Source: Bacteroidales bacterium
GTDB taxonomy: Bacteria; Bacteroidota; Bacteroidia; Bacteroidales; F082
Assembly (NCBI GenBank): GCA_016285355.1
Contig: JAEEQP010000018.1
Coordinates: forward strand, 4,799 to 68,798
Direction of reading: 5' to 3'
Length of the DNA: 64,000 nt
This document shows positions 33,016 to 41,317 of the stretch, piece after piece. The number at the start of each line of letters is the position of its first letter. Position 1 is the first letter of the stretch. Below the pieces are notes generated by a model. It was not told the origin of the DNA, did not search any database, and saw only the letters and a list, made by a program, of their open reading frames with translations. A program made the position numbers and the translations under genes.

Positions 33016-35007
33016 ATGAACACAAAAAGAATCAATAAAGTGCTGGTTGCCAACCGTGGCGAGATTGCAGTGCGGATTATCAAGACGTTACGCAGGCTGC
33101 ATATCGACTCCGTGACGGTCTTTGCCGATAACGACGCCAATGCTTTGCACCGTCGTATGGCTGATGAGGCTTATCCTCTTGGTGGCGGCATGTTGAAAGA
33201 TACCTACCTCAATATCCAGAAAATCATTGATGCCGCTTTGGATGCAGGTGCCGATGCTGTCCATCCTGGTTATGGCTTCCTGTCGGAGAATCCTGAGTTG
33301 GCCGAAGCGTGTGCATCCAACAACCTGATTTTCATCGGCCCTGATGCGGAAGTGATTCGTTTGATGGGCAATAAGATTGCAGCCAGAAACATTGCCATAA
33401 AGGAAGGCATTCCAGTTACCTTTGGTCTCACTGGAAGCATGGACGAGATTTTGAAACAATCCTCCCAATTGCCTTATCCTGTGTTGATTAAGGCGGCAGC
33501 AGGCGGTGGCGGCAAAGGTATGCACATCGTCAGGTGGAAAGAGGACTTGCAGGAGGAGTTGGAACGTGCTTCGCGTGAAGCGGAGAAATATTTCGCCGAT
33601 GGAACCGTGTTTGTCGAGCAATACATTGAGAATCCGCGACATATCGAGGTTCAGGTCTTGGCCGACCATCACGGCAATGTCATCCATTTGCATGAACGCG
33701 AATGTACCATACAACGCCGTTATCAGAAAATCATTGAAGAGTCGCCGTCGCCAACCTTGACGGAGGAAAAGCGGCAGCAACTTTGTGAAACCGCAGTTAA
33801 ACTTTGCAAAGCCATCGGCTACCGCAACGCTGGGACGGTGGAGTTTTTGGTCGACAAGGACTTGAATTTCTATTTCTTGGAAATCAATACACGCATTCAG
33901 GTGGAGCATCCTGTGACGGAAATGCGCACAGGCATCGACATTGTGGAGGAGCAGATTCGCATTGCGAGAGGGAAGGAGATGGGCTGGACGCAAGAAGCCA
34001 TTCAGCCGCAAGGCCATGCCATTGAGCTGCGTATTTATGCTGAGAACCCTGAAAACGGATTTTTGCCAACGCCTGGCAAAGTGACGGCCTATCATGAACC
34101 CCAAATTCGTGGTACACGTGTCGACAGCAGCATTGACGGTCCGTGCTCGATTTCAGAGGCTTACGATCCGATGATTGCCAAGTTGGTCTGTCACGCCAAG
34201 AATCGTCAAAGTGCTATCGAAACGGCTCAACATGCGCTGAAGGAGTTTATCATACAAGGCTTGACCACCAACAAGGCCTACCTTTGGGAGGTGATTAAAA
34301 ACTTAGACTTTGTTGAAAACAAGATAGATACAGGCTTTTGCGCTTCCCATCAGGAGATGCTGTTGAAAGCTCTGAATGATAGTCGGGACAACCTGAATAT
34401 CAATGACATCGCGGTTTCTTTCCTGATGTTTGATTGCTGCAAGAGGCAGTTTGAACATCATACGGAGAATGTCTGGGAGGAAATCGGCTATTGGCGCTAC
34501 CACATGCAACTGACGGTGGATGTGGAAGGTAAGAAAGTTACGGTTTGCATCAGCGATGCTGAGGCGGGAAAGATTAAGGGGACGGTTGGCGAGGTTCCGT
34601 TTAAGGTGGAGTTTATCCAGTATGATAACCATCAGATGAAAATCATGCTGAACGGCAGGACGGAGACGGTATATTGTTCGGTGAACGAGGAACAGAAAAC
34701 TATCGTCAACTTCCATGGCTTGAATTTCACTTGCTTCCGCACTGACCAACTGAACGACACGCTGGATTACGCTTGTAAGGAGACGGTGAACGACAAATCG
34801 AGATTGGTGTCGCCCATGCCTGGCAAAGTGGTGAAAATCAATGTAAAAAAAGGTGATGAAGTAAATGAGGGGATGATTATGATGGTGGTGGAAGCCATGA
34901 AGATGGAGAACAACATTGTAGCTGCCGGAAAGGCCAAGGTGAAACGGATTTTGGTCGAAGAAGGCCAGATGGTGGATAATAAAATGCAGTTATTAGAGTT
35001 AGAATAA
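33016..35007 (+). CDS. Acyl-CoA carboxylase biotin carboxylase subunit with biotinyl domain
   Basis: 663 residues. Carboxylates biotin with ATP and bicarbonate for an acetyl-, propionyl- or methylcrotonyl-CoA carboxylase. Order: N-terminal KVLVANRGEIAVRIIKTLRR, ATP-grasp with glycine loop AAAGGGGKGMHI, HLHERECTIQRRYQKIIEE, active-site FLEINTRIQVEHPVTE, a BC C-terminal region to about 450, a linker, and a biotinyl domain ending in VEAMKMENN where Lys is biotinylated. The fused layout and the acyl-CoA dehydrogenase downstream resemble leucine-degradation loci (MccA), but no carboxyltransferase subunit is in the window, so the substrate is open. The start at 33016 is chosen over the upstream in-frame start because it fits the promoter and family N-terminus. 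Confidence 0.9.
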   Translation: MNTKRINKVLVANRGEIAVRIIKTLRRLHIDSVTVFADNDANALHRRMADEAYPLGGGMLKDTYLNIQKIIDAALDAGADAVHPGYGFLSENPELAEACASNNLIFIGPDAEVIRLMGNKIAARNIAIKEGIPVTFGLTGSMDEILKQSSQLPYPVLIKAAAGGGGKGMHIVRWKEDLQEELERASREAEKYFADGTVFVEQYIENPRHIEVQVLADHHGNVIHLHERECTIQRRYQKIIEESPSPTLTEEKRQQLCETAVKLCKAIGYRNAGTVEFLVDKDLNFYFLEINTRIQVEHPVTEMRTGIDIVEEQIRIARGKEMGWTQEAIQPQGHAIELRIYAENPENGFLPTPGKVTAYHEPQIRGTRVDSSIDGPCSISEAYDPMIAKLVCHAKNRQSAIETAQHALKEFIIQGLTTNKAYLWEVIKNLDFVENKIDTGFCASHQEMLLKALNDSRDNLNINDIAVSFLMFDCCKRQFEHHTENVWEEIGYWRYHMQLTVDVEGKKVTVCISDAEAGKIKGTVGEVPFKVEFIQYDNHQMKIMLNGRTETVYCSVNEEQKTIVNFHGLNFTCFRTDQLNDTLDYACKETVNDKSRLVSPMPGKVVKINVKKGDEVNEGMIMMVVEAMKMENNIVAAGKAKVKRILVEEGQMVDNKMQLLELE

Positions 35008-35015
35008 TCCATAAC

Positions 35016-35068
35016 GGCCCTTCGACAAGCTCAGGGACCTGAGGTCGTTGAGCCTGTCGAAACGCCGA
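35016..35068. repeat. Inverted repeat pair, unit TTCGACARGCTCA
   Basis: GGCCCTTCGACAAGCTCAGG and GTTGAGCCTGTCGAAACGCC, nearly identical to 17217-17289 but with a shorter loop; between the biotin carboxylase and acyl-CoA dehydrogenase genes. Confidence 0.75.
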
Positions 35069-35092
35069 CTTGAGAATAAAATAGTAAATAAT

Positions 35093-36235
35093 ATGAACTT
35101 CGACCTCACTAAAGAACAGGAAGCCCTCCGCCAGCGGGTGCGCGACTTCGCCGAACAGGAAATAAAACCCGTCGCCCGCCAAAACGACGAAAACCAACAT
35201 TTCGATGTCGAACTGACCCTCAAAATGGGTGAACTCGGCCTGTTGGGCATGACCGTCCCGAAAGAATACGGCGGCCAAGGACTTGACAATCTGAGCTATA
35301 TCATCGCTGTGGAAGAGTTGGCCCGTGTGGACGGTTCCACTGCCGCTACCATCGCCGCCGACAACTCCTTGGGCATCGGTCCCATCAAGGACTATGGCAC
35401 CGAGGAACAGAAACGGAAATACTTGCCACAACTCTGCAAAGACCGTCTTTGGGGCTTTGGCCTGACCGAAGAAGACGCAGGCAGCGACTCACGTGGCACC
35501 AAGACCACTGCGAGACGCGATGGTGACGGATGGGTGCTCAACGGCTCTAAAATCTTCATCACCAACAGTGCGACACCTATCACTTTGGGTACCAGCGTGC
35601 AAGCTATCTCAGGAGAGAAAGACGGCAAGCCTGAGTTTACCGCCCTTTTGGTGGAGAACGACACTCCTGGCTTCACCCAGACCCCGATGGATGACAAGAT
35701 GATGTGGCGTGCCTCTAATACTGGTAAGCTTGTGTTCGACAATGTGCGGCTGCCCAAGGAATGCATCTTGGGTGAACCTGGCGAAGGTTCCCACATGATG
35801 CTCGCTACCCTTGACTCGGGTCGTCTATCTATCGCGGCCATGGGATTGGGTTGTGCGCAAGGTGCTTACGAGATGGCTTTGGCTTATTCGAAGAAGCGTG
35901 TGCAGTTTGGCAAGCCAGTGTGCAAGTTCCAAGCCGTTGGTTTCAAACTTGCCGATATGGCGGTGAAGATTGACGCTGCAAGATACTTGCTCTATCACGC
36001 TTGCTGGCTGAAAGACCAACATCGTCCCTTCGGCAAGGAAGCTGCCATGGCGAAACTCTATTGCTCCGAGGTGGCCGCCGAGGTGTGCGACAACGCCGTG
36101 CAGGTGATGGGCGGTCACGGCCTGCTGAAGGAGTTCGACATGGAACGTTTCTACCGCGACCAGCGCATCCTGCAAATCGGCGAAGGCACTTCGGAAATCC
36201 TTCGTCTGGTGATTTCGCGGGCTATCGGGTGCTGA
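35093..36235 (+). CDS. Acyl-CoA dehydrogenase
   Basis: 380 residues, full length. FAD-dependent alpha,beta-dehydrogenation of an acyl-CoA thioester. Motifs: GLLGMTVPKEYGGQGLD, the FAD-binding LTEEDAGSDSRGTKT, KIFITNS, a GRLSIAAMGLGCAQGAYEMA helix, QVMGGHGLLKEF, and ILQIGEGTSEILRL with the catalytic-base Glu. The longer in-frame start at 35048 runs through a dispersed repeat and is rejected. Substrate chain length cannot be told; short-chain or isovaleryl type is likely, given the neighbouring carboxylase. In anaerobes such enzymes pair with electron-transfer flavoprotein, not seen here. Confidence 0.93.
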   Translation: MNFDLTKEQEALRQRVRDFAEQEIKPVARQNDENQHFDVELTLKMGELGLLGMTVPKEYGGQGLDNLSYIIAVEELARVDGSTAATIAADNSLGIGPIKDYGTEEQKRKYLPQLCKDRLWGFGLTEEDAGSDSRGTKTTARRDGDGWVLNGSKIFITNSATPITLGTSVQAISGEKDGKPEFTALLVENDTPGFTQTPMDDKMMWRASNTGKLVFDNVRLPKECILGEPGEGSHMMLATLDSGRLSIAAMGLGCAQGAYEMALAYSKKRVQFGKPVCKFQAVGFKLADMAVKIDAARYLLYHACWLKDQHRPFGKEAAMAKLYCSEVAAEVCDNAVQVMGGHGLLKEFDMERFYRDQRILQIGEGTSEILRLVISRAIGC

Positions 36236-36256
36236 AAATATGACTGGAAAACTGTT

Positions 36257-36314
36257 AATTCAGTCAGTCAACTGACTCAATTTAGCTAAATTCAGTCAGT
36301 CAACTGACTGAATT
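36257..36314 (+). promoter_or_regulatory. Tandem 26-bp palindromes upstream of the DUF4143 ATPase
   Basis: Two copies of AATTCAGTCAGT-CA-ACTGACTGAATT: 36257-36282 (one mismatch) and 36289-36314 (perfect 12-bp arms). The joint between them, AATTTAGCTAAATT (36279-36292), is itself a perfect palindrome. They end 12 bp before the TTG at 36327-36329 of the promoter. The regular tandem form points to an operator for a dimeric or oligomeric regulator. Confidence 0.65.
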
Positions 36315-36326
36315 TTCATTTTTTAC

Positions 36327-36356
36327 TTGTGGAAAAGAAAAAATATCGTACTTTTG
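36327..36356 (+). promoter_or_regulatory. Promoter of the DUF4143 ATPase gene
   Basis: TTG at 36327-36329 and TACTTTTG at 36349-36356, 19 bp apart, a full Bacteroidetes promoter. It lies downstream of the ORF's first ATG (36329), so translation must start at 36377. Confidence 0.65.
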
Positions 36357-36376
36357 CACCGTTAATTCTCGATGAC

Positions 36377-37513
36377 ATGGATACGATTCAAAGGGCATTG
36401 CAGCAACAGGTGGAGCAGCGCATGAAGCCACAAAAGGTCATGTTGATTTTTGGGCCTCGGCGTGTGGGCAAAACTTTCCTTTTGAGGCAAATTGTGCAGA
36501 ATTTTGGTGGTAAGTCACTCGTACTCAACGGTGAGGATGCAGATTCCATAGCTATGTTGGAGCCAATCAGTATCGCAAACTATAGGCATGTATTGGATGG
36601 AGTAGAGTTATTGGCTATCGACGAGGCGCAGCACATTCCCGACATCGGGAAGAAATTAAAACTCATCGTGGACGAGATTCCTGACATTCGTGTTATAGCC
36701 AGTGGCTCTTCTTCTTTTGATCTCAAAAATCAGGCGGGTGAGCCCTTGGTGGGTCGTGGAACGCAATTTATTCTATTGCCATTTTCTCAACAAGAAATTG
36801 CCACAACGGAGTCGCCCATCGAGAGCAAAAGGAACTTGGAGGCGAGGTTGCTGTATGGCTCTTATCCAGAGGTGGTTTCAATCGATTCATTTTCAGAGAA
36901 AAAGGAATATCTAAACGACATTGTCGAAGCGTATTTGCTCAAAGACATCCTTGCTGTTGATAGTATCAAAAATTCGGGCAAGATGCGTGACTTGTTGCGT
37001 TTGGTAGCTTTTCAGATGGGAAACGAACTTTCGTATGATGAGCTTGGTAAACAGTTGGGAATCAGTAAAAACACAGTGGAGCGTTATTTGGATTTATTGC
37101 AGAAAGTGTTTGTATTGTACCAATTGGGTGGCTATTCGAGAAACCTCAGGAAAGAGGTTGCCAAGTCGAGCAAGTGGTACTTTGTGGACAATGGCGTGCG
37201 CAACGCAGTCATTCACAATTTTGAGCCGTATCAACTTAGAACTGACGACGATAGAGGTGCACTTTGGGAGAATTACATCATCACAGAGCGCATGAAACGC
37301 AATCAGAATGAGCGACTTGGCTTTGAGTTTTACTTTTGGCGCACTTATGACAAGCAGGAGATTGACTTGATAGAGATTGGTTCTGGTGTGATGAATGCTT
37401 TTGAAATGAAAGCGGGGAAGAAAAAACCGTCAGCACCGAAAGCTTTTGCTAGTGCTTATCCCAAAGCGCAGTTTGCAGCGGTCAACATTAATAATTACAC
37501 GGAGTATATTTGA
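36377..37513 (+). CDS. AAA ATPase with DUF4143 C-terminal domain
   Basis: 378 residues from ATG 36377; the longer frame to 36329 crosses the promoter. AAA_14 domain: Walker A FGPRRVGKTF near 26-34, Walker B LLAIDEAQHI near 93, sensor-like VIASGSSSF and LLPFSQQE. A winged-helix segment (YDELGKQLGISKNTVERYLD) follows, then DUF4143 with YFVDNGVRNAVI and a PD-(D/E)xK-like QEIDLIEIG...AFEMKAG. The family is very common in Bacteroidetes and archaea, and its function is not settled. Winged helix plus tandem palindromes at its own promoter make autoregulation plausible, but this is inference. Confidence 0.87.
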   Translation: MDTIQRALQQQVEQRMKPQKVMLIFGPRRVGKTFLLRQIVQNFGGKSLVLNGEDADSIAMLEPISIANYRHVLDGVELLAIDEAQHIPDIGKKLKLIVDEIPDIRVIASGSSSFDLKNQAGEPLVGRGTQFILLPFSQQEIATTESPIESKRNLEARLLYGSYPEVVSIDSFSEKKEYLNDIVEAYLLKDILAVDSIKNSGKMRDLLRLVAFQMGNELSYDELGKQLGISKNTVERYLDLLQKVFVLYQLGGYSRNLRKEVAKSSKWYFVDNGVRNAVIHNFEPYQLRTDDDRGALWENYIITERMKRNQNERLGFEFYFWRTYDKQEIDLIEIGSGVMNAFEMKAGKKKPSAPKAFASAYPKAQFAAVNINNYTEYI

Positions 37514-37520
37514 TTTTTTC

Positions 37521-37528
37521 TATATTTG
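37521..37528 (+). promoter_or_regulatory. -7 box of the M49-like lipoprotein gene
   Basis: TATATTTG, 8 bp after the ATPase stop codon and 84 bp before the ATG at 37612. Confidence 0.5.
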
Positions 37529-37611
37529 CAGCGTGACTTGTGTCTAACGTTCCATGGTTCCAGGTCACTGCGTTGAAATTTAAATTTCTAAAATCTAAAA
37601 TATTTATTAAA

Positions 37612-39255
37612 ATGAAAATCAAGTACTTAGTAATCATTGCAGTTGTGGCAGTTGTCGCTACGGCTTGCGGAAACAAGAAAACTGAACAGCCCGCTGAGCC
37701 TGTTCAAGAACAAACCAACCTGTCGGACAAGTACGCCCTGTACACCCTGACGACAGACATCAGTCACCTGAGTGACAATGAAAAACAAATGCTGCCGCTC
37801 CTCTTCGAAGCCGCTGACATTATGGACCAGCTCTTCTGGAGAGAGAATTACGGCGACAAGGCCGAACTCATGGCCAAAATCGGTGACAATGAAGACCTCA
37901 AGAAATTGGCTTCCATCGCCTACGGTCCTTGGGATGGCCTTGATGGCAACAAGCCTTTTGTGGAAGGCATTGGCCCGAAACCTGCCGGTGCCCAGTTTTA
38001 TCCTGCCGACATGACAGAGGAAGAATGGACCGCTTTCAATGACCCGAACAAGACCAGCCAGTACACCATGGTTGTCCGCGATGAGAACGGTGCGCTGAAG
38101 TGCGTGTGGTATCACGACTACTTTGCCGACCAAATCAAGAAAGCCGCTTCCTTGCTGGATGATGCTTCTGAACTCGCTGGTGATGAGGAGTTTGCCGAGT
38201 ATCTCCGCCTCCGTGCCAAAGCCCTTCGCACCGATGAATACTTTGAGAGCGACATGCAGTGGATGGATGTGCGCAACAACAACATCGACATGGTGATTGG
38301 CCCCATTGAGAACTACACCGATGCCCGCTATGGCATCAAGGCTTCGCATGAGGCTTTTATCCTCATCAAGGATCAGGAGTGGACGAAGCAACTGGCTCGT
38401 TATGCTGCTTTTGTACCTGAATTGCAGAAGCAACTTCCTGTGCCGGAAGAGTATAAGAAAGAAGTGCCTGGCTCCGATGTTGACCTGGCTGCCTATGATG
38501 TGGTATACTACGCTGGCGACTGCAACGCCAACAGCAAGACCATCGCCATCAATCTGCCCAACGACGAGCGCGTGCAACTGCAACGCGGCACCCGCAAGCT
38601 TCAGCTCAAGAACGCCATGCAGGCCAAATTCGACAAGATTCTGGAACCCATTTCCAAAGAGCTGATGACTCCCGAATCGATGGAACACATCAAGTTCGAC
38701 GCTTTCTTCGCCAACGTGATGTTCCATGAGACTGCCCACGGCATGGGCATCAAGAACACCATCACAGGCAAGGGCACCGTTCGTGAAGCCCTCAGCAACC
38801 AGTACAACGCTCTTGAGGAAGCCAAAGCCGACGTGTTGGGTCTCTATTTGGTGACCAAACTCGCCGAGATGGGTGAGTACACCAACACCACCATGGAAGA
38901 CAACTACACCACCTTCATGGCGGGCATCTTCCGTTCGGTGCGTTTCGGTGCTGCCAGTGCTCATGGCAAAGCCAACATGCTTACCTTCAACTACTTCCAG
39001 AACGAAGGTGCTTTCGTGCGCAACGAAGACGGTCGTTATGCCATCGACTTTGACAAGATGAAAGTGGCTGTGGAGAAATTGGCTGGCGACATCCTCACGC
39101 ATCAAGGCAACGGCGACTATGAAGCCACCAAGGCATGGATGGGTGAAATGTCCGTCATTAAGCCCGAACTGCAGGCCGACCTCGACCGCGTGAATGCCGC
39201 TGGTATCCCTGTGGACATTTATTACAACATGGGACCGGATGTGTTGCTGAAATGA
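37612..39255 (+). CDS. M49 (dipeptidyl peptidase III)-like zinc metallohydrolase lipoprotein
   Basis: 547 residues. Lipoprotein signal ending VVATACGNKK, so it is membrane-anchored in the envelope. The metal site is HETAHGMG (His372-Glu373...His376) with EEAKAD about 30 residues downstream (Glu402/403), the arrangement of family M49 and its Nudix-linked relatives. Classical DPP III has a six-residue HEXXGH; here the spacing is five (HEXXH), a known variant of the bacterial branch. The middle region holds NIDMVIGPIENYTD, also conserved in M49. Predicted to cleave short peptides or act on related substrates. Its last 34 bp overlap the convergent ABC gene. Confidence 0.83.
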   Translation: MKIKYLVIIAVVAVVATACGNKKTEQPAEPVQEQTNLSDKYALYTLTTDISHLSDNEKQMLPLLFEAADIMDQLFWRENYGDKAELMAKIGDNEDLKKLASIAYGPWDGLDGNKPFVEGIGPKPAGAQFYPADMTEEEWTAFNDPNKTSQYTMVVRDENGALKCVWYHDYFADQIKKAASLLDDASELAGDEEFAEYLRLRAKALRTDEYFESDMQWMDVRNNNIDMVIGPIENYTDARYGIKASHEAFILIKDQEWTKQLARYAAFVPELQKQLPVPEEYKKEVPGSDVDLAAYDVVYYAGDCNANSKTIAINLPNDERVQLQRGTRKLQLKNAMQAKFDKILEPISKELMTPESMEHIKFDAFFANVMFHETAHGMGIKNTITGKGTVREALSNQYNALEEAKADVLGLYLVTKLAEMGEYTNTTMEDNYTTFMAGIFRSVRFGAASAHGKANMLTFNYFQNEGAFVRNEDGRYAIDFDKMKVAVEKLAGDILTHQGNGDYEATKAWMGEMSVIKPELQADLDRVNAAGIPVDIYYNMGPDVLLK

Positions 39256-41021
39256 TGATTCCTCCCTGGAAGGGCGTCAATCAATTTCTGGGTATAAGCG
39301 TTAAGCGGATGTTCGAAAAGGGCATCCGCTTCGTTTATCTCTACAGGTTTGCCGTTGTACATCACCACCACGCGGTCGCTCATGAAACGTACCACGCTGA
39401 GGTCGTGGGAGATGAAGATATAGGTGAGGTGGCGTTCTTCTTTCAGGCGGTTGAGCAGATTCAAGACCTGTGCCTGCACGGAGACATCCAAAGCCGACAC
39501 CGATTCGTCGCAGATGACCAAGCGCGGATTCACCGCCAAGGCGCGGGCGATGCAGATGCGTTGCCGCTGTCCGCCTGAGAACTCGTGCGGATAACGGTCG
39601 TAATGCGCGGCTTGCAAGCCTACTTGTTCCAACAGGTCGCAGACAGCATCACGTATCTCATTGTCGCGAACTGCGTCTCGCAGTTTGTTCTCGCTTTGGA
39701 CTGTGGGACGCAGTCCACGACAATGAATGCCATGCACCCGCATGGGTTCGGCGATGGCTTCACCAATGGTAATGCGCGGGTTGAGGGAAGAGTAGGGGTC
39801 TTGGAACACGATTTGGGCCTGCTTGCGGAAGTCGCGCAAGGCTTGGCCCTTCAAGGCAGTCACTTCAATGCCGTCAAACCATACCTTGCCGCCAGTAGGT
39901 TCGGCCAAGCGCAAAATGGAACGTCCCAAGGTGGTCTTGCCGCAGCCTGATTCGCCTACCAAACCGAGAGTTTCGCCTTCATAGACTTCGAGGCTTACAT
40001 CGTCCACGGCTTTTACATGGTCGTAAACGCGGCTGAAAACGCCCTTGCGCAAAGGATACCAAGTTTTCAGGTTTTCCACTTTCAGTAAAGGCTCTTTGGA
40101 ATACAGTTGCTCAAGATGGGCTTTGCGTTCGCTTTCAGTGATTTGCAAGTCGTGCAGAATCTGTTCCTTGCCGCCTTGCCATTGTCCGTCCAAAAACTCC
40201 TTGACGATGGGCAGGCGTTTCAGGCGCACATCCATTGGTGGACGACAAGCCAACAAACCTTGTGTGTAAGGATGCTTTGGATGGTTGAGGATTTGCTGCA
40301 CTGTACCGCGTTCCAAGATTTCGCCGTCGTGCATCACGGCCACGTCGTCGGCAATTTCGGCCACCACACCAAGGTCGTGGGTAATGAAGATCATGCCCAT
40401 GCTGGTCTCGGTTTGCAGTTTACGCAGCAGCTTTAGGATTTCCAATTGCACGGTCACGTCCAAAGCGGTGGTCGGTTCGTCGGCGATGAGCAGCTGGGGA
40501 TGGCAGGCGATGGCCATGGCAATCATCACGCGCTGTTTCTGTCCGCCTGAAAGCTCGTGTGGGTAGCTGTCGTAGATGGCTTCGGGTCGGGGCAGCATCA
40601 CCTGCTCGAAGAGGCTGATGACGCGATTTTTGGCTTCGGTTTTGCTCACCGTTTCGTGCTGCAAAATCATTTCCGACACCTGAAAACCGCATTTGTAGAC
40701 AGGATTCAACGAGGTCATGGGCTCTTGGAAAATCATCGAAATGCGCTTGCCGCGCACCTCGGACATCTGCTTTTCGCTGAAACCTTTGATTTCCTCGCCT
40801 TCGATTTGGATGCTGTCGGCCTCGATGCGGCTGATTCTCTCATTCAGCAAACGCATCACCGCCAACGAACTCACCGACTTGCCCGACCCCGACTCACCGA
40901 CAAGCCCCAAAGTACGGCCCGCAAACACGTCCAAGTCAATGCCATGGACGGCTTCGGCCCATTTTCCGTCGCGGGAAAAGGCAACGCGGAGGCTTTTGAC
41001 GGATAGCAAGGGTTTGGACAT
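39222..41021 (-). CDS. Fused peptide-type ABC transporter ATP-binding protein (DppD-DppF)
   Basis: 599 residues with two complete ABC domains. Domain 1: Walker A GESGSGKS, signature [10 protein letters not shown], Walker [15 protein letters not shown]-loop THD. Domain 2: Walker [35 protein letters not shown]. Each domain ends in the oligopeptide-transporter extension ([22 protein letters not shown]). It powers import of peptides, nickel or similar solutes, but no permease or binding protein is in the window. Domain 2 has an extra stretch of about 25 residues ([19 protein letters not shown]...) after RVHGI, encoded by two small palindromes at 39669-39716. Promoter -7 box TATTTTTG at 41038-41045 on the minus strand. 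Confidence 0.92.
   Translation of the reverse strand: MSKPLLSVKSLRVAFSRDGKWAEAVHGIDLDVFAGRTLGLVGESGSGKSVSSLAVMRLLNERISRIEADSIQIEGEEIKGFSEKQMSEVRGKRISMIFQEPMTSLNPVYKCGFQVSEMILQHETVSKTEAKNRVISLFEQVMLPRPEAIYDSYPHELSGGQKQRVMIAMAIACHPQLLIADEPTTALDVTVQLEILKLLRKLQTETSMGMIFITHDLGVVAEIADDVAVMHDGEILERGTVQQILNHPKHPYTQGLLACRPPMDVRLKRLPIVKEFLDGQWQGGKEQILHDLQITESERKAHLEQLYSKEPLLKVENLKTWYPLRKGVFSRVYDHVKAVDDVSLEVYEGETLGLVGESGCGKTTLGRSILRLAEPTGGKVWFDGIEVTALKGQALRDFRKQAQIVFQDPYSSLNPRITIGEAIAEPMRVHGIHCRGLRPTVQSENKLRDAVRDNEIRDAVCDLLEQVGLQAAHYDRYPHEFSGGQRQRICIARALAVNPRLVICDESVSALDVSVQAQVLNLLNRLKEERHLTYIFISHDLSVVRFMSDRVVVMYNGKPVEINEADALFEHPLNAYTQKLIDALPGRNHHFSNTSGPML
39669..39716. repeat. Two short palindromes within the ABC gene
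   Basis: AACTGCGTCTCGCAGTT (39669-39685) and GGACTGTGGGACGCAGTCC (39698-39716). Both share the ACTGcG/CGCAGT arms and encode the non-conserved stretch between the RVHGI and CDLLEQVGL parts of the second ABC domain, suggesting an in-frame repeat insertion. Confidence 0.5.
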
Positions 41022-41037
41022 AGAATGAGTTTTGGCG

Positions 41038-41045
41038 CAAAAATA
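41038..41045 (-). promoter_or_regulatory. -7 box of the fused ABC gene
   Basis: TATTTTTG on the minus strand, 16 bp before the ATG at 41021. Confidence 0.55.
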
Positions 41046-41090
41046 GTAATTTTTAGTTAAAGTCAGATTCCAATGTTATAGTTAGCCTCC

Positions 41091-41230
41091 CATGTCATTC
41101 CGAGCAGAGGCATGTGCGATTGGAATCTATGGGAGGCGGTTAAAGAAGTATGACTTTTTCGGACGGCTTTAGAAACCATAGATTCCAGTCCCCGCAATCC
41201 TCCGCAAGGAATGACATGTTTTCTAAAGCC
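41091..41230. repeat. Palindromic element of about 140 bp between divergent genes
   Basis: CATGTCATTCC 41091-41101 pairs with GGAATGACATG 41208-41218; within it TGGAATCTATGG 41121-41132 pairs with CCATAGATTCCA 41176-41187. A further pair GGCTTTAGAA 41165-41174 and TTCTAAAGCC 41221-41230 overlaps. The GAATCTATGG and GGAATGACAT words look like a dispersed palindromic repeat. No gene is present between the ABC gene and the M64 gene. Confidence 0.65.
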
Positions 41231-41292
41231 TGCTTTGAGCCTGCGTGAAATAAAAACTGAATGCGATATATCACGGATATAGAAAAAATACA

Positions 41293-41300
41293 TACTTTTG
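41293..41300 (+). promoter_or_regulatory. -7 box of the M64 peptidase gene
   Basis: TACTTTTG, 17 bp before the ATG at 41318; it excludes the ORF start at 41261. Confidence 0.6.
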
Positions 41301-41317
41301 TGGGAAATTCTCACAAT

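Noticed and set aside
37627..39105. 492-codon minus-strand frame
   Set aside because: Shadow of the M49-like gene; the plus-strand frame has the lipoprotein signal and zinc motif.
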